This document shows, one piece after another, positions 62,149 through 64,000 of a stretch of 64,000 nucleotides of DNA (positions are counted from its first letter, which is position 1; each line of letters begins with the position of its first letter). The notes under the pieces are model-generated. The model was given only the letters and a program-made list of their open reading frames with translations, had not been told where the DNA came from and made no database searches. The translations under genes were made by a program, and so were the position numbers. Location of the stretch: positions 106,161,463 to 106,225,462 of the forward strand of contig NC_134277.1 in NCBI RefSeq assembly GCF_949628215.1, given 5' to 3'. The stretch comes from Phalacrocorax aristotelis. Taxonomy: Eukaryota; Chordata; Aves; Suliformes; Phalacrocoracidae.

Positions 62149-63753
62149 TCAGTAGTGCTTTTCCTGTAAATAATCCTTCATTTTGTTTGGCAAAGGCAGT
62201 TTCTGAATCAGGTCTATTCTGGTGTATTGACGTATTACAAAACGACACAGGTATTGTAAAGAACGCACCTGCATAAACCGAGATACTGGATTTGTCAGTC
62301 TCACCGGGTAAGTTGCAGATCCAGGCAGTCGGGATCTGGAATAGCAGAAAGCTCCGTTTTCAGAGTCCCTGATTGAATGTTCAATTAAGTCAACTATAGA
62401 TGTATGTCCCTCCACATCTGGTTGTTCGTAAAAGCTAAACCTACCATTTGAGTGTTCAATTCTAGTATGAAGAGTTTTTCCATGGGAACGAAAACTCAAA
62501 CTTAAAAGGTAACGATCGTCAGAACTATCTCGAACGAGAAACGAGCCGTCAGGCACATTAGCTAATTTTCCCTCTGCCTCCCAACGTGTAATGGGGCCCC
62601 AGTACCATCCTTGTTTTGCAAGTTTTTTCAGTTCTTCTGTGAGACTTGTCACAACCATAGGACCACTGTTCTGCACAGAATCATAAACTCTTCCAACTCC
62701 AGGGGCAGTGTTAGGATCAAAATTCAAATGGCAGCGCATACTTTCAGCCACGTGGGCATCTGTGCCATTCAATCCACTGAAGTTCCTTTGGATTTGATTA
62801 TTCTGCATTGGAGGTAGCAAAGGTGAGAGTGGAGGGACATCGCTGTGATTAACTCTTGGGCTTTGCAACATGACTCCTGTGGTACCAATCAACAAGCCAT
62901 TCACCGTCTGGTCCACAAAGATATCTGGTGCAACAACTACATCCTGATCCCCTTGGCTCTCGTCTTCATGGAAAGCATTTCCCCCGACTTGAGAAGAAAC
63001 TGTTGAAACTTCCATGGGTGAGGAACTATCCAGACAGTAACTACGTGATCCTTCCAAAGGATACATTCCCTCATCTAAAGGCACAGTATACTGAATGTAG
63101 TCCTGAGGCATTAATCCAATAACTACAGGCACATGTTCATCAATATGGAGATGCAAGTCCCCGTTCTGAGATTCTGTATTTTTTAATGCATTGTTTTGTT
63201 CCTGGAACACGTTGTCTGGCTGCAAGTCATGGAAGTCCTTTCGAACGCCATTCAGTGCTGGGCTTGGATTAGAGGAATGGACCAAGGCCTTGACTTTCAC
63301 TTCCATTTTGATGCAAGTTTCTTCTGAATTTGTAGGTCGAAGGGGCCACGGAGTTGGACTGTAATGGTGATTACGGAGGGAAGTGGATCTCAGAGGTCTT
63401 TGAGCTCGCACATCTTTGAATGTTATTGGAGCAGATGAGGAAGAAAAGGTGTCATCATCTGCAGAGCTTACAGATGGTGTACTGCCTTTGCCTTTCTGTT
63501 TCTGTTTTGCTGAAAGCCTCCTTTTTAACGTACCCATTAAGCTTTCGCTTTTTGATCTATTTTTGCCTCCTTTTTCATCTTCACTATTGACTTCACAGCT
63601 AGCCAAATCTTTACCATAGCAGCTGCCAAATAAGGAGTCATCTTTTCCAAATTCACTTAATGATGGCTGCTGAACCACTACGAAGTCACTTTCATCTTTA
63701 CTTTTATTTAAGTTAAAGGACTTGCGAATTGTTTTGAGACTAATTTTCTTCAT
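62149..63753 (-). CDS. SOCS6: Suppressor of cytokine signalling 6 (full coding sequence in one exon)
   Basis: The protein is 534 residues, against about 535 in the human protein as I remember it, and matches SOCS6 along its length. The long N-terminal part opens MKKISLKTIRKSF and has a basic serine-rich stretch (about 64-90). An SH2 domain starts near W383-Y384-W385 and has the FLVR motif at 405-408, with R408 as the phosphotyrosine-binding arginine. The C-terminal SOCS box (about 487-534) has a BC-box start SLQYLC (498-503) and a Cul5-box LPLP (519-522). In the family, the SH2 domain binds phosphotyrosine on receptors and kinases, and the SOCS box recruits elongin B/C and cullin-5 for ubiquitination. 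The start is set by conservation of the N-terminus and by an A at -3. The coding sequence is unbroken and lies in a single exon, as in other vertebrates. SOCS7 is the nearest paralogue, but the N-terminus is clearly SOCS6. No frameshift or missing key residue is seen. Confidence 0.98.
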   Translation of the reverse strand: MKKISLKTIRKSFNLNKSKDESDFVVVQQPSLSEFGKDDSLFGSCYGKDLASCEVNSEDEKGGKNRSKSESLMGTLKRRLSAKQKQKGKGSTPSVSSADDDTFSSSSAPITFKDVRAQRPLRSTSLRNHHYSPTPWPLRPTNSEETCIKMEVKVKALVHSSNPSPALNGVRKDFHDLQPDNVFQEQNNALKNTESQNGDLHLHIDEHVPVVIGLMPQDYIQYTVPLDEGMYPLEGSRSYCLDSSSPMEVSTVSSQVGGNAFHEDESQGDQDVVVAPDIFVDQTVNGLLIGTTGVMLQSPRVNHSDVPPLSPLLPPMQNNQIQRNFSGLNGTDAHVAESMRCHLNFDPNTAPGVGRVYDSVQNSGPMVVTSLTEELKKLAKQGWYWGPITRWEAEGKLANVPDGSFLVRDSSDDRYLLSLSFRSHGKTLHTRIEHSNGRFSFYEQPDVEGHTSIVDLIEHSIRDSENGAFCYSRSRLPGSATYPVRLTNPVSRFMQVRSLQYLCRFVIRQYTRIDLIQKLPLPNKMKDYLQEKHY

Positions 63754-63880
63754 TATGACAAGTTACAAAGTCTGGCTGATCAGCAGTGCTTGTGGTGATA
63801 TAGCCCTAACACATGCAGAGCAGCTTCTGCTTCATTTATGTGTTTTATCCAGCCTCATTTAACTTCAAGAGCCATTTCCT
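63754..63880 (-). other. SOCS6: SOCS6 5' UTR part of the coding exon, with predicted splice acceptor
   Basis: On the minus strand a pyrimidine-rich tract runs into AG at 63880-63879, giving a predicted exon start at 63878 and 125 nt of 5' UTR before the ATG at 63753. Known SOCS6 genes have an intron in the 5' UTR just before the coding exon, which fits. Bases 63881-64000 would then be the end of that intron; the promoter and first exon lie beyond the window. The acceptor is inferred from sequence only. Confidence 0.7.
63806..63875 (-). promoter_or_regulatory. Three chained upstream open reading frames in the SOCS6 5' UTR
   Basis: Three short uORFs follow one another on the minus strand: 63875-63855 (MALEVK, stop), 63858-63832 (MRLDKTHK, stop) and 63835-63806 (MKQKLLCMC, stop). 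Each junction is an ATGA overlap, where the stop TGA of one overlaps the ATG of the next. The first ATG has G at -3 and G at +4, a strong context. The third stop lies about 52 nt before the main ATG. uORFs like these usually lower translation of the main frame or make it depend on reinitiation. They count only if the acceptor at 63879-63880 is used. Confidence 0.6.
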
Positions 63881-64000
63881 GGAAACAAATAAAAAACAAT
63901 TAACTTCACGAATGAAATATTTTAAAAATTATCCATAAGAGTTTCCCCCTCTCCAAACAAAACAGAAATTACAGTACTTAAGTAATGGGCATCAAGCAAA
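63881..64000 (-). other. SOCS6: End of the SOCS6 5' UTR intron (partial)
   Basis: Pyrimidine-rich on the minus strand before the predicted acceptor. The intron continues beyond the window. Confidence 0.6.

Overview
This window is vertebrate nuclear DNA, almost certainly from a bird. It is AT-rich and gene-poor. It carries several CR1 LINE copies with the 3' end typical of birds (pyrimidine-rich body, then an imperfect ATTCTATG-type tail) and ERV solo LTRs of types common in bird genomes. The only securely identifiable gene is SOCS6, on the minus strand at the right edge. In mammals SOCS6 lies on 18q22 next to a long gene desert on its 3' side, and this window looks like the bird counterpart of that desert.

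Layout, left to right. 1-7.4 kb: AT-rich sequence with one CR1 3' tail (about 3.9-4.04 kb) and one minus-strand solo LTR (4174-4769). 7.4-10.65 kb: a nest of two overlapping CR1 copies in the same orientation, the second split by a 575-bp solo LTR with a perfect 5-bp target duplication. 10.65-12.7 kb: open, splice-flanked stretches and a 1034-bp solo LTR. 12.7-25.4 kb: mostly unannotatable, with a few exon-like fragments, a TA-rich microsatellite and a short CR1 tail. About 25.4-26.6 kb: an old, degraded CR1. 36.3-37.3 kb: a minus-strand CR1. 41.35-41.59 kb: a compact 250-bp LTR with a 6-bp target duplication and an alpharetrovirus-like layout. 54.8-55.2 kb: a truncated minus-strand LTR. 55.97-56.73 kb: a better preserved CR1 3' part. 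57.9-63.88 kb: the last SOCS6 exon, made of a predicted acceptor, a short 5' UTR with three chained uORFs, the whole 534-codon coding sequence in one exon, and a 3' UTR of about 4.2 kb ending at a plausible poly(A) site. The last 120 bases are intron.

There is no operon-like organisation, CRISPR array, rRNA, tRNA or retroviral coding gene here; all ERV traces are LTRs only. The most interesting items are the uORF chain of SOCS6, the alpharetrovirus-like mini-LTR, the graded sequence sharing among three LTR types, and a set of exon-like plus-strand fragments (11.26-20.56 kb). Those fragments keep a compatible reading phase and end in a stop codon followed by tandem AATAAA signals. They could be remains of an unrecognised gene, but they are short and were picked by eye, so the evidence is weak. 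Family names for repeats come from recognition, not from a database search.
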